Position numbers and translations under genes: made by a program
Notes under the pieces: generated by a model
The model's input: only the letters and a program-made list of their open reading frames with translations
What the model was told of the DNA's origin: nothing
Database searches by the model: none
Assembly (NCBI GenBank): GCA_022457155.1
Contig: JAJGOT010000047.1
Coordinates: 1,217,001 to 1,281,000, forward strand
Source: Cladopsammia gracilis
Taxonomy: Eukaryota > Cnidaria > Anthozoa > Scleractinia > Dendrophylliidae
Length of the DNA stretch: 64,000 nt
Direction: 5' to 3'
Shown: in pieces, positions 10,739 through 22,553 of the stretch
How the letters are laid out: each line of letters starts with the position of its first letter
Position numbering within the stretch: the stretch's first letter is position 1

Positions 10739-13079
10739 TCACACGGTGAGTGGCCTATAGCCATCAAATCCACCTTGTCCCCAGTTTTCCGTCTGCTGCA
10801 CAGCCCCTGCAGTAGCTCCTCTGTTTCTTCTTAGTCTTAGTTCTTCGTTGTGACAGGTTAGGCATAAAGGACGATCCTCATGATTTTCATAATTGATAGT
10901 TGAACAGAATGCACAGAACACTCCAAAACATCTGTCGCACTGACGCACGCACATCTCACAGATGGTGTGTTCACAGAATGCACATGGCAATGTTTCACCA
11001 TATTGACTGCAAACCCAGCACAGAGAGAAAGAAAATGCTGGTGCTGGTTGTGGGAAATTGCGGTTTCTTTCACCATTCATCAACAGTTCAAAAGCACAAT
11101 CTGTAATGATAAACAATATTTTAACAAACTGCATACAATAACAAGAATGAGTAAATTGTGAAATTCAAATTTATCTCCAGAACTTCCCGTGTCCAGGGTT
11201 GATAAGCGAGTAAAGTCGCATAGAGCCATACATGTAGGTGGCCTACTCAGCCAGAGCTTAAACTGTTTTCCGTAGTATAAAGCAACTGGGAGTATTGCTA
11301 CACCCCTGGATGGGATGCTAGTCCATCACAGGGTTACCCCCAGCAATTAATTCTCACCAGTTCTCATTTAAAGGACCCCAGTCACTCAAAATGCACTTTG
11401 TGCTCAAACAGTGAAATCTGCCATTTTCAATGTCATCGAAATTACCAAACATTGCATGGTGAACTAGAATCTTACTGCATCATCTCAAGTTGTGTAATTG
11501 AAAGTCTGTCACTGTTATCATAGCTTTTTTGAATTATTAGTCTATCAGTTTGAACAATTTTTTCGTGGTTTTGTGCAACCAGTGGACAAAGTTTTGGCAT
11601 CCAAAGTCAATGGTCTTGTGGCCTCACAGTTTCCCAAGCATGGATGGCTGAAGGTGCCAGGAAATGAAAAGAAAACTATTTTTCGAATGTGAGCAAGTTT
11701 AAAAATTTTACTTGCAAAAAAAACTACTACTACCAGAACCGGAAATGAAAATAAGAAATTTCTGAGAACGTCTGAAAAGTGTGCCACGTGATACACTTCT
11801 TGGAAACTGCGTTAATGAAGCATGAAATCGATGATTAAGTCCCGCAACATTCAACGTGAATTTCGCATGATTTTTCGGACAAAATTACAACTACCAGTTA
11901 CAAGTAAGACACTGTCAAGACTGTTGAATATAATTCATTTATTAGCTAGGCCGTAAAACAGTCACAAAATCGCAACTAATAGACAAATTTTAGTCGCAAA
12001 AGCGAACTCTTTAGTTGCAAATGCGCCTGATACTGGCACAATTTCGAGCCCTGCATTGACTTTGAACAAATTGCTATGGTAAGTCCTTGGACTCGTTTCA
12101 TAAAAAATCAAGAGTCCCAGTCCAAAAGGTGAACTGTACGCTGTAACTACATGCAAAATTCTGAATCACTGTCAGCCATCTTGATTCACCCATGTGCTTT
12201 CCATATATAGTAAACATAATGAGTAACCACTCCATCAGGTAAATCAAAATGGCAGCTTTTGAAATAAAAGAAATTTTGTTGGAGAATTTGCGTAGAAATG
12301 CTTCTGTTTATTCATTTAGAAATTTCTTCTTGACCAATTTTATTGGCAGATGATATTACTCTCTTGACTTGAGGTAGGTTTTATTTCAGATTTAAATTCA
12401 CACAAAGTTGATCGATCATTCTTTGCGTCCTACAGGATGCATGCCATGAATTATTTTACGTCTTTGGGGATTTTTATGCGTCAGGGATGCAGGACGCAGG
12501 GGTAACAAAATCACTGGCCCTGTTCATACACAGGAAAGGCCCTGCAGCTTGCCTTGCTTTGCTAAAAAAATAGCCAAGGTTTTCGATAATTTTACACCCT
12601 TAACAGCATCCCCCCCCCCCTCCCCCCTCAAATACCCCCCCACTCTACTTCTCCCACCCTCCCCACTGTCCTGGGGCATTGTAAGAGCAAATTAAAATAC
12701 ACTTGTGTCACATGGTCGCACATGTTCATGTGCAGACTTCCAGCACACAAGAGATAAAACTGAGCCACAGTTTTTAGGGCTGATTCTTTCTCCATCTGTG
12801 CATTATTTACAAACAACATTGGACAGTTTTAATGCTATCCAACTTTCGAACATTGTGAATTTATCTGCATCTACAATCTTTCAAGTTCAACTAGCCGTAC
12901 ATACCGCTAGAACTTTGATCAACTGTACATGAACTCCCGTTGCGCGCCATCATGGCAGCTTCAGTGGCCGGTATTTTTGGTTGCTGTGGGGACTCTCCAA
13001 ACGGACATCGCCGCTTTGTCACTAGTCGACTTAGCTCTGGCGATGCTGGAGGTGTTCTACATTCTAAAATCGACTCCAT
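10739..13079 (-). CDS. SIVA1: Siva-like cysteine-rich apoptosis regulator (partial exon model)
   Basis: Two exons are supported on the - strand. The terminal exon 10739-11100 follows a good acceptor (TATCATTACAG) and ends in TGA. It encodes a domain with 12 cysteines in CxxC pairs (CWVC, CAFC, CEMC, CDRC, CAFC, CLTC) ending LCLTCHNEEL, the layout of the zinc-binding C-terminus of Siva. A likely first exon, 12905-13079, starts at an ATG preceded directly by an in-frame TAA and ends at a GTATGT donor. It contains KRRCPFGESPQQPKI, resembling the Siva N-terminal KRxCPF..Q.K motif. The two exons join in phase and give about 178 residues, close to vertebrate Siva-1 (175). However, the central KTxxLLF segment of the family is not found, so a middle exon may be missing. 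In vertebrates Siva binds CD27-family receptor tails and promotes apoptosis. The gene is divergent from HECTD1. Confidence 0.7.
11241..11372 (-). mobile_element. Partial SINE copy
   Basis: Matches the body of the SINE at 23653-23935: GGATGGGATGCTAGTCCATC, GGGTTACCCCCAGCA and CAGAGCTTAAAC. The tRNA-like head is absent. It lies within the Siva intron. Confidence 0.65.
11373..12904. other. Putative Siva intron, remainder
   Basis: Unassigned intron sequence with a C-rich tract near 12610-12640. I searched the - strand for a middle Siva exon (KTxxLLF-like) and found none I can defend. Confidence 0.35.
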
Positions 13080-13725
13080 TTATCGGGTTTATGACAGAAA
13101 ATGTACTGTACGTTCCTGAAAAACACACTTAAGCGAAGAATCACCATATTTTGTCAGTGAGAACTGGGGCGACTAAGTCCCAATTCCCCCTCTTGTCCTT
13201 GACACCCAAATGAGGCTTTGTTTGCGCGAAAAGTATCTGACAACATTACATGAAAGGAAAAGTGAAAAGTTAGAAGAGATATGATGTGGGCTGTAAATCA
13301 CCGTTAGTTTCAATCACAAGTGCTTTTGAAACTGAAATGGTGTCCTTTTGTGTGGTGAAAGGCCCAGTTGTAGGATTATCTCGCGTTATGACGGCTAATT
13401 GAGGGAAAGACTAGTCGGTGTTAGCAGGAAACACGAGGCGACCGAGAGACACCCTGTAAAAGGACGCATTTCCGTGACACGACGTACAGACGATTTATTA
13501 TCTTGGATTCTCTGCTTTTCACCGCGTAGATTAGAACATCGACTGTGGAACACGAAGGGCTATTCACGGGCTAACAGCTGGCAAACCAAGAAACTACATT
13601 GCATATAAGCTTAATACTCGAAAGTGAACTTTGAACGCTGTCTGACAAAGTGTCCTCGGTTCTCCTAGCTCGATTTTTTTTTCTATCCGCGATTTGTCGA
13701 ATATTGACTCTCATTGTCTGCAAAA
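13080..13725. promoter_or_regulatory. Divergent promoter region between Siva and HECTD1
   Basis: This is 646 bp between the ATG of the Siva-like gene (- strand) and the ATG of HECTD1 (+ strand). I see no TATA box placed convincingly for either gene. The head-to-head layout over so short a distance suggests a shared bidirectional promoter. Transcription starts cannot be read from sequence alone. Confidence 0.5.
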
Positions 13726-16700
13726 ATGGTGGACGTCGATCCTGATACACTCTTAGAATGGCTAAGTATGGGACAAGGAGACGAACGAGACATGCAACTG
13801 ATCGCTTTGGAGCAGTTGTGTATGTTACTTTTGATGTCGGACAATATAGACCGGTGTTTTGAGAGGTAAGAATTCGTTTCGTTTCCGAAACTTCCCCAGT
13901 CCGAGTTTATTCCTTTTTCAGAATAAACGAATTCCGTTTAAACAATACTGCTAAGTTGTTGATTAAAATGCTCGGAAATGAAGCAAATTTGTGCTGTAAA
14001 TTTCCAAATTCTTTTCAACCATGGGTAGTGCCCACAAAGGCTTAATACATGAAAGTACTAATATTGATGTTGTGGTCCGTAATAGCTGGACTGACTTTTT
14101 GTGTGAATTAATTGGATATCAAGGCAAACAATTATCTTATTCACTGAGTAATTATTTAATCTAAACGACTTTTGAATAATCAGTTTTTCTCAATATTATG
14201 ACGCTTTGACATTGATGCTTGAAGGTGAAATTGTGTGGGAATAAGAAATAAAAAAAGATTTAGGCTTATAGATAAATCTAGATTGATGATCTAAAAAATA
14301 TTTTATTTTGATGATCTAACGTAGGTGACTGGCGTTATAAAGTGAAAGGGATGTTTTCTTTTACATTTATCCCATGTAATAACAAGTTTTTTTTCTAAAA
14401 CCTTAAGTTATTTTCTTGTACAAAGGTTGCCTTGCATTCATTATACTTTGACATTAATAGATTTTCAAGTGACTTATAAATTAATACGCATTTATAAGTA
14501 TCCATCAAAATTATGAGGCATATGATGTGATGGTTGCTAAATGCACATTGTTATATATGTGAATAAAAGGTTTCATGTAAAGAGTAGAGTAATTATGCTC
14601 ACAATAATAATTATTTTAAACATTACATCAGAGTTTATATCTTTGCATGCATTAATAATTTGCACACATTGTTTCGCAGATAGTTTTTTATTTAAACCCC
14701 TCCCTATCCCTCTGAAAATTTCAGATCAAATTTACACTTGTTCTCTGATCACTTCTTTTATATTTAATATACATAAACTCTGACAAACAGCTTCTTAATT
14801 ATTTCACTGGTCTTGTAGTCAAATACAATTCTACATCTAAATTGAAATCATAAAAATTACTAACTATAAAATTTGAACTTAATATTATAACCACATAAAT
14901 TGAATACATGTAAAACATCTGAAAATTTACAGAAAAAAAAGCAAGAGATGCCGTCTTGTAAGATACCCTTATCTGTGTCTCATGTCTAACATAGTTGTAT
15001 TGTGATATCTGTTGTGGTTCTATTTTTTTTCTTGTTTGAAAATTTTCAAACCAGTTCAATTTTAATTTTTGTTTGTCTCAGATTCATTACCATATTCTGA
15101 GACAAAGGGAAACAAAAATCAAAATGGTTTGAAAATTTTCCAACCAAAGAAAAATTTGAACCACAACATATCTATATGGACTTGACCCACTTTTTCAAGT
15201 ATGTAGAGATGACATTTTAAACTGATTTCTCTTTGTATATTTAAATAGGCTGCAGACTGATGCCAACGGCAACAAAAACAAAAAGGCAAACTTAATAATT
15301 TGACAAATTTGAAATATTTTGGCTTTTATATACATTGTATATTCAAGTTTTTATTGTTGTAGCTTTGATTCCATTTTCTTTGCATTGCCGTTGTGATCAG
15401 TCTGCCGTCTGTTTTAAAGTATCTGAAATACTGATTTACTGATCCATGTCTGCAAAGATCTGGCCCACATCATTGTTGCTGCACAATTTTGCTTATGTTA
15501 ACCCTTTCACTCCTGGAGTCAATTTTGGAGAATGTAAAGTACATGTAGTTCAAACTTTTGAGTCTGTTGATGAAATCCTATGGTGTGACCATTCAAATGA
15601 AACCTCTTCAGCAGTACTTTTGCATGGTACCATTTGTTCTAACTTTTGAGTCTGTTGATGAAATCTTATGGTGTGACCATTCAAATGAAACCTCTTTAGC
15701 AGTACTTTTGCATGGTACCATTTGTTCTAACTTTTGAGTCTGTGGACGAAATCCTATGGTGTGACCATTCATGTGAAACCTCTTCAGCAGTTCTTCTGCA
15801 TGGTACATGTACCATTTGTTTTTCAATATTTCACAAAATGAAATTTGGGATTTTTCTTGAATTTTGTTATTATTTTGACACTCTTGGGCTTTTGTCTTTG
15901 TAGTTGTCCACCTCGGACGTTCTTACCAGCCTTGTGCCGGATCTTCTTGGATGAGTGTGCCCCAGAGAATGTTCTTGAAGTAACAGCGAGAGCCATCACT
16001 TATTACCTTGATGTGTCAGCAGAATGCACAAGAAGGATTGTGGCTGTTGAAGGAGCCATCAAAGCCTTGTGTAATAGGCTGGTTGTAGTTGATTTATCAT
16101 CAAGGACTAGTAAAGACTTGGGAGAACAATGCGTCAAGGTAAATACATGTACAAGAGACCCAAATAGGCTTTTACATGGCTCTCAATAGAAGGTGGCACC
16201 TAATACAAACAGCAATTTGCCACTACTACCACCAAGCAATAGACCTCTTTCATAATGGCGGCCGATTCATTTATTCTTTTATATGTATGTAAATTAGCCT
16301 TACTGGCCTCGGTAACATGTGCAAAATTCAAAAGAAGTTTTACTCTAAAATGAGGCCAGTGAGGCTAATTAACATACATATAAAAGAAAAACAAAATCGG
16401 CCGCCATTATGAAAGAGGTCTATAATACGTGCTTCAATCTAAAATAGTTGTGTTTGTCTGCGGCAAAAATGCAAAAACCATGGTGGTCTCTCAGAAAAAA
16501 AAATTACTTGATAAGAGACCTCATAAAAATGTAATTTTATGTCCTTGAAATGATAATTTATTTTGAAGGCGACAATCCATATATTCTGATGGTACAGACC
16601 ATAAAAACAACACAGCAAAGTTAAGGAGAGTTCCTACATGTACATGTACATGTCCGGCTACCATCTTTGACATAACTGAGCACAAAGAAAAACGCTTATA

Positions 16701-18429
16701 TTCCACATGATCTTATTCCTCTGATCAGCCTTGGCCCACTTTTTGATTGTCAAATTATAAAAAACAAGAAAAACGAAGCCCATTTTATGACCTCATGGCG
16801 CTTCGCGCATGAGGTAAAAAACCAGTCAAATGTGAAATGAAAATTAGTTTGGTACTATTAGTGCCAAGGCCCAAGGCTGTGCTCTTGGAAGAATCAAAGA
16901 GCCCAAAGGCTCCCAACCATGAAATCTAGGGTGCCTGGTGCTAGTTAAGCTTTATGCAAAAGGTAAGTTTGCTAGTCACCCAAAAAGAAAAGGTACTGCA
17001 ATAGTCTGGCCCCCTGGGCACTATATTAATAATTTACTACTAAGGCCTATAAATCAGAAATCCCTAATTTATTCTCTGGAGTGTAAAAAGTTTCTATGTA
17101 AGAATTCTGTTGACAGGAGAACATGTTTTTCTTTTTTCAGGTTCTGGAACTCATCTGTACTCGTGAGGCAGGAGCTGTATTTGAGGCTGGTGGTCTTCAA
17201 TGTTCATTGACATTTATACGTGAGTTTGGGAGTTCTGTCCATAAGGATACCCTTCATTCTGCAATGAATGTTGTATCTAGATTGTGTGGAAGGATGGAAC
17301 CACAGGATTCCAACTTGGAGACTTGTGTAAAATCGCTCTCAACCCTACTGAAACATGAAGACCCATATGTAAGTGTTTAACTTATTATTTTCACTGTTAT
17401 AAAGTGCTTTATCTTACACTGTAGATGTCCTACATGTACATGTGTTATACTTCCCCTCTCTAATAAGCCTACTTTTGTGAATCAGATTTAGTTATAAGCC
17501 CCTTCCTCTCTGCATTAATTTTTTTCCTTCCTACTTTGTGCTTGCCTTAAATGCCACCTGGATAGCACATTTCTTAGAGCACCACATTGCAAAGCGGATG
17601 ATGACAGATCTTCTACTCTACATCTTCTCAATACAAATAGTAGGGAACATGATCGAAATAACCCACTCACTGTTCAAAAAGAGTAGGGGATATAGTTATT
17701 GCTGAGTGGTACAACCTTTCTTTGGGGGAGAGAGGGCATACAAACGCCAGGGGGGTATTCAGGTATAATAGTGACAGGGACATGCAAAGACTTGTTTTGG
17801 GTTTGAAATTTGCATTCTGAGTTCTTCATTTGAGTTAGAATTTTTGTGGTGGTCAATTTTGTTTGGGGTGAAGATTTTGGTGAGGAGAGATTTTTGCAGA
17901 GAGAAAAAGATTTTTTGGGAGGTAACGTTCTGGGCTGATGGACTTTTTTTAGGGTCCAACAATTTGGCCTCATTGACACCTCCTCATCAATATTATAGCT
18001 GAATACCCCCCTGGGATACAAGCATGGGTCCACAGTAATTAGCGAAAGCTGTTGTGGTGGTCCTACCAAGTCTAGTGAAGCTAAATAGAGTTTTTTCTTT
18101 TCTCCGCTTTTTTCTCCTGACATGCACCCCCATATTCACCCACTGGGTTCACATGATTCACTGTATTTTACCAGGTATCTGATGGTGCCCTGCGGTGTTT
18201 TGCATCTCTTGCTGATCGTTTCACTCGCCGTGGTGTTGATCCTGCTCCCTTAGCTGAACATGGACTCAGCAATGAATTATTGGAGAGGTTAGCAAGCGCT
18301 GCGGCTTCTGCAGGAGAGAAAACAGGTGGCAATGGGGCTACCCCTGACTCCAAGAGTAGCAGTACATCAGTGTCTACCATCGTTAGTCTGTTGTCAACAC
18401 TGTGCCGTGGGTCACCAAGTGTTACACAC
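13726..18429 (+). CDS. HECTD1: HECTD1 exons 1-4: ARM-like N-terminus
   Basis: Exons 13726-13865, 15904-16138, 17141-17368 and 18175-18429 encode residues 1-286. They contain the conserved strings [38 protein letters not shown] and [18 protein letters not shown]. This helical region matches the vertebrate N-terminus closely, except for the variable Ser/Ala/Gly-rich stretch late in exon 4. The exon 1-2 join splits a serine codon; the other joins in this block are in phase 0. Confidence 0.93.
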
Positions 18430-21400
18430 GTATGTATTGTCTGACTGAATTTCATTTTACAGATTCACAAATTAAAATCACCTTGTAAAGTATCAGGCGT
18501 TTAGCTAGAAATTGAAAAGTGGGCGTCCTGAAGATATTTCCTGTGATAAATATTTAAAGGATTAGGTGCAATTTTCATGAATTTCTTCAAAAAGTGGGCA
18601 TCCACAGGATGCCTGGACACCCTGCTGGCTAAAAGCTTGTCCAGCATAATAATTAACAGTACCACAGGAAAGTACATTTACTGCTCAATAGCTCTCATTT
18701 GAATAGTTGCATGTTAGTATTTCATCCACAGACTCAAAAGTTAGAACCACATTGTACAGCATAATAAACAGTACCATAGGAAAGTACTGCTCAATGACTT
18801 TCATTTGAATGGTCACACTTTAGGATTTCATCCACAGACTCAAAAGTTAGAACCATCTTGTACAGCATAATAAACAGTACCATAGGAAAGTACTGCTCAA
18901 TGACTTTCATTTGAATGGTCACACTTTAGGATTTCATCCACAGACTCAAAAGTTAAAACTACCTTGTTCAGCATAATAAACAGCACCACAGGAAAGTTAC
19001 TACTGCTCAGTAGCTTTCATTTGAATGGTCACACTTTTTAGGGTTTCATCCAGACTCAAAAGTTAGAACCACCTTGTACAGCATAATAAACAGTACCACA
19101 GGAAAGTACTGCTCAGTAGCTTTCATTTGAATGGTCACACTTTTTAGGGTTTCATCCAGACTCAAAAGTTAGAACCACCTTGTACAGCATAATGAACAGT
19201 TCAACAGGAAGTTACATTGTACTGCTCAATAGATTTCAATTGAATGGTCACACTTTTAATTAGCATTTCATCCACAGACTCAAAAAAAGTTAGAATCACC
19301 TTGTACAGCATAATAAGCAGCACCACAGGAAAGTTCTGCTTAGTGTTTTTTTAGCTTAATCAACTCTATGTACGTTGAAAAGTTGAATAGTTAAATATTT
19401 CTTGCTTTTAATGTTGCGTTAGTGAATTATAGAGGTTTGAATTTACAAAATGTTAATAAGATGACGTCAAATCAAGAATCATTTATTATACAACTACTTG
19501 TTTCCACTCCAAGTAATATTTTTTTTACAAATCAATTGACTATTAACAGTTTTTTTGTAGTATTTCTTAAATTGATTATCCTTAAGCTGTGAACTGCATA
19601 TTGTAAATTGAAGTAGAAATAATGGTTAAGTCTTGATTTGACGTCATCTAATTAGCATTTTGTAAATTCAAATCTCTATTACTAACTAACGTGACGTTAA
19701 AAACAAGAAATATTTCACTATTCGACTTTTCAACGTATAATGAGTTGATTAAAAGAAAGAAAATTGGGGGTTAGGTGCACTTTAAGGATCTTGCCCACAA
19801 AGTCAGAAGTTAGAATAACCTACAGTATTGTACACAGTACAGCATAATTTAAACAGTACCACAGAAAGCCAGCCCAATAGCTTACAGATGAATGGCCACA
19901 CTTAAGATTTTATGCACAATCTCAAAAGTACAGTTTAGAACCAGGGTGAATAACAAATTTAAATATTTGCAATTCTGTTACAGGACTTGTTAAGGGCTGG
20001 ATTACCTGAGGCAATTGAAAAAGCCCTTCAAGGTGACGAAAGGTGTGTTTTAGATACCATGAGACTGGTTGATCTACTCCTGGTTCTGCTGTTTGAGGGG
20101 CGGCGGGCCTTGCCCAAGTCATGTGTCAGTATTCCCAAGGGAGGAATTGCTGGGCTTCGTAGATTTGACAGTTCGAATGAAAGATCCCACAGACAACTTA
20201 TTGATTGCATCAGAAGCAAGGATACTGATGCTGTTATAGATGCAATTGAAAATGGTGAGATACCTGTTCAGACTGTATGTTTACACCTTTTACGTTTATT
20301 TACATGATGAACTTTCATTAGCATCTTTGAATCCTTTATTAATGGAAAAGTGTAATTTTTCCTTCACACCTGCACACACATTAAGGATCTTTGCATCATG
20401 ACACACATTTCTGGCTTTGAGAGCAGCTTACAGTGTACATCTCCCAGAGATAAGATGTTGCAGATAATGCTAAATGAAATGACTTGGCAAAATTTTGAAG
20501 CCCAATGATTCAAGTTATGGGGAAAGATTATTTCCAAAATTAGAGAATGTTGTATTCATGTGCCATTTTGGTGTACAACTGTACCATTTTAGATGTTCTA
20601 TTAAAAAGTCAGATCAACTGGTAAGTAACACTTTCCTGACCACTTGAGAGAAAAGAAAGAGGGACAGACCATGGAATAGTTGCAGACAAGATGTAGAAAA
20701 GGGCCTTGATATGTTAGGAGTAAGTTGCAAAAATTATCCAGAAAAAGAAGGCCAAAAGTTGGGTCAGCAGGAGAAGATTTGTTGAAGGCCTATGCTTCAT
20801 AGGGAGCATATTTGAGCTTTTGTTCCTGAAAGCCTTGAAAAAGTGGCTGTGTTAATTGAGGTGACCAAAAGTAAGGTTCCATGGTATAATATTTGGATAA
20901 TACTAATAATTTATTGTTATTATTTTATAGAGCACCAGTATCCTTAGTGCTCAAAGGATCTCATAAGCTAAAATTTATGTTAAATTTTGGAAAACATTGC
21001 AGGTGGATTTGAGGTGAACTTTATGGATGATGTTGGGCAGACATTACTTAACTGGGCATCAGCATTTGGAACCTTGGAAATGGTAGGTCACCCACCAAGA
21101 ATAATATTCTTAAGCCATGCATTCAACATGTTTTGCAAATTTGAGGTTTTATTTCACAACATTTCCTGTTTTTAAAACAACCCTATCAGGTGGAATACCT
21201 TTGTGAACGAGGAGCAGATGTTAATAGAGGCCAAAGATCATCATCTCTACACTATGCTGCCTGCTTTGGAAGACCGGCTGTTGCCAAAGTGAGTTGCATT
21301 TTCTTTGAATTCACAAGAATTCCTTGTGGAATTACTGCAAGCCTGGTTCACAGTGCAAAATAGACAAATAGATTCCATTTTGCAGTGCATCTGTTCAGTT

Positions 21401-22485
21401 ATATACATGTTTCACAGATGACGTCAAAATGTGGTAAGAACAAAAAACTGCAGGTGGCTCGTTGGTCACTGATGTTTTTACCACTTTAGCACTGCATCAA
21501 CAAGCAATATGAATTAAAATGGTTGTGACTAAATTCTCAGAACAAACATTAATGGTTTGATCCAAGTGATAATTTAATGGTCAGCAGTTTAAAGAATCAT
21601 AGATCCATAGTGACAGTTGCAAGATCCTGAAATTAAACTTGTGATCTGGAATATAAAATTTGCTTACATTTTCTTTCAGACTCTGCTTCGGCATGGTGCC
21701 AATCCTGATTTAAGAGACGAAGATGGCAAAACTCCAATGGATAAAGCTAGAGAGCGAAATGACGAAGGCCACAGAGAAGTAGTACACATTCTTCAATCAC
21801 CAGGTACATACAAGGTTGCTTGTAAAAGATACTTAATATCCAGAAGGGATTTGTGTAACCCCAAATCTTGCTTGTGTTACAGATCATCTGAGGTACAGGG
21901 TAAGGGTGTAAAAAATAAACTCCTTGGCCAATTGGAGATGGAAATCAGCACAAGTTAGAAACTTGGGTTGACTTGTTGCTTTGTTTCTCATTGCTAGCCT
22001 CAAGTTTTTGACACATCAAGTTTTTGCCTTTATTTGGGTACCGAAATTACTTTGGTAAGGGCTTGTGCACAAATAGGTTTTTGCAACTTGTTAACAACTC
22101 GCATCCACTGACAAGTCTGTTTGGCCATCCAATGCAATTCTGTATGCAAGGTGGCATTTCTTAAACAACATGGTCAACAAACGACCTCTCTCATTATTTG
22201 TGAAGCAAAGACAGTTAAAATGGGCAGGACACTGTATAAGAAGACCAGCAGAAGATCTTATCCAACAACATGTCCTGTACCAACTCAAACATGGCAATAG
22301 TACATGTACAAGACATAAAAGATGAACATACATGTTCCAACAATATACATGTATTGCCAGTATTTTGAACCGAGATGTCCAACTGAGTGAGGTGGAGTTG
22401 TAAAATGTGGTGTACCACCCACCATAGAATGGATGGAACGACACCCGGAATATATACATAAAAATATATGTATATAATAATAATT

Positions 22486-22553
<68 letters not shown>

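Noticed and set aside
11545..11620. Candidate middle Siva exon on the - strand (HKTTKKLFKLID-like frame)
   Set aside because: Weak resemblance only, a stop directly after, and no matching splice sites in phase.
17674..18123. Open frame of 149 codons on the - strand in HECTD1 intron 3
   Set aside because: Antisense within an intron, low-complexity Lys/Ser/Pro composition, no recognised domain, and next to repeat-like sequence. Treated as chance.
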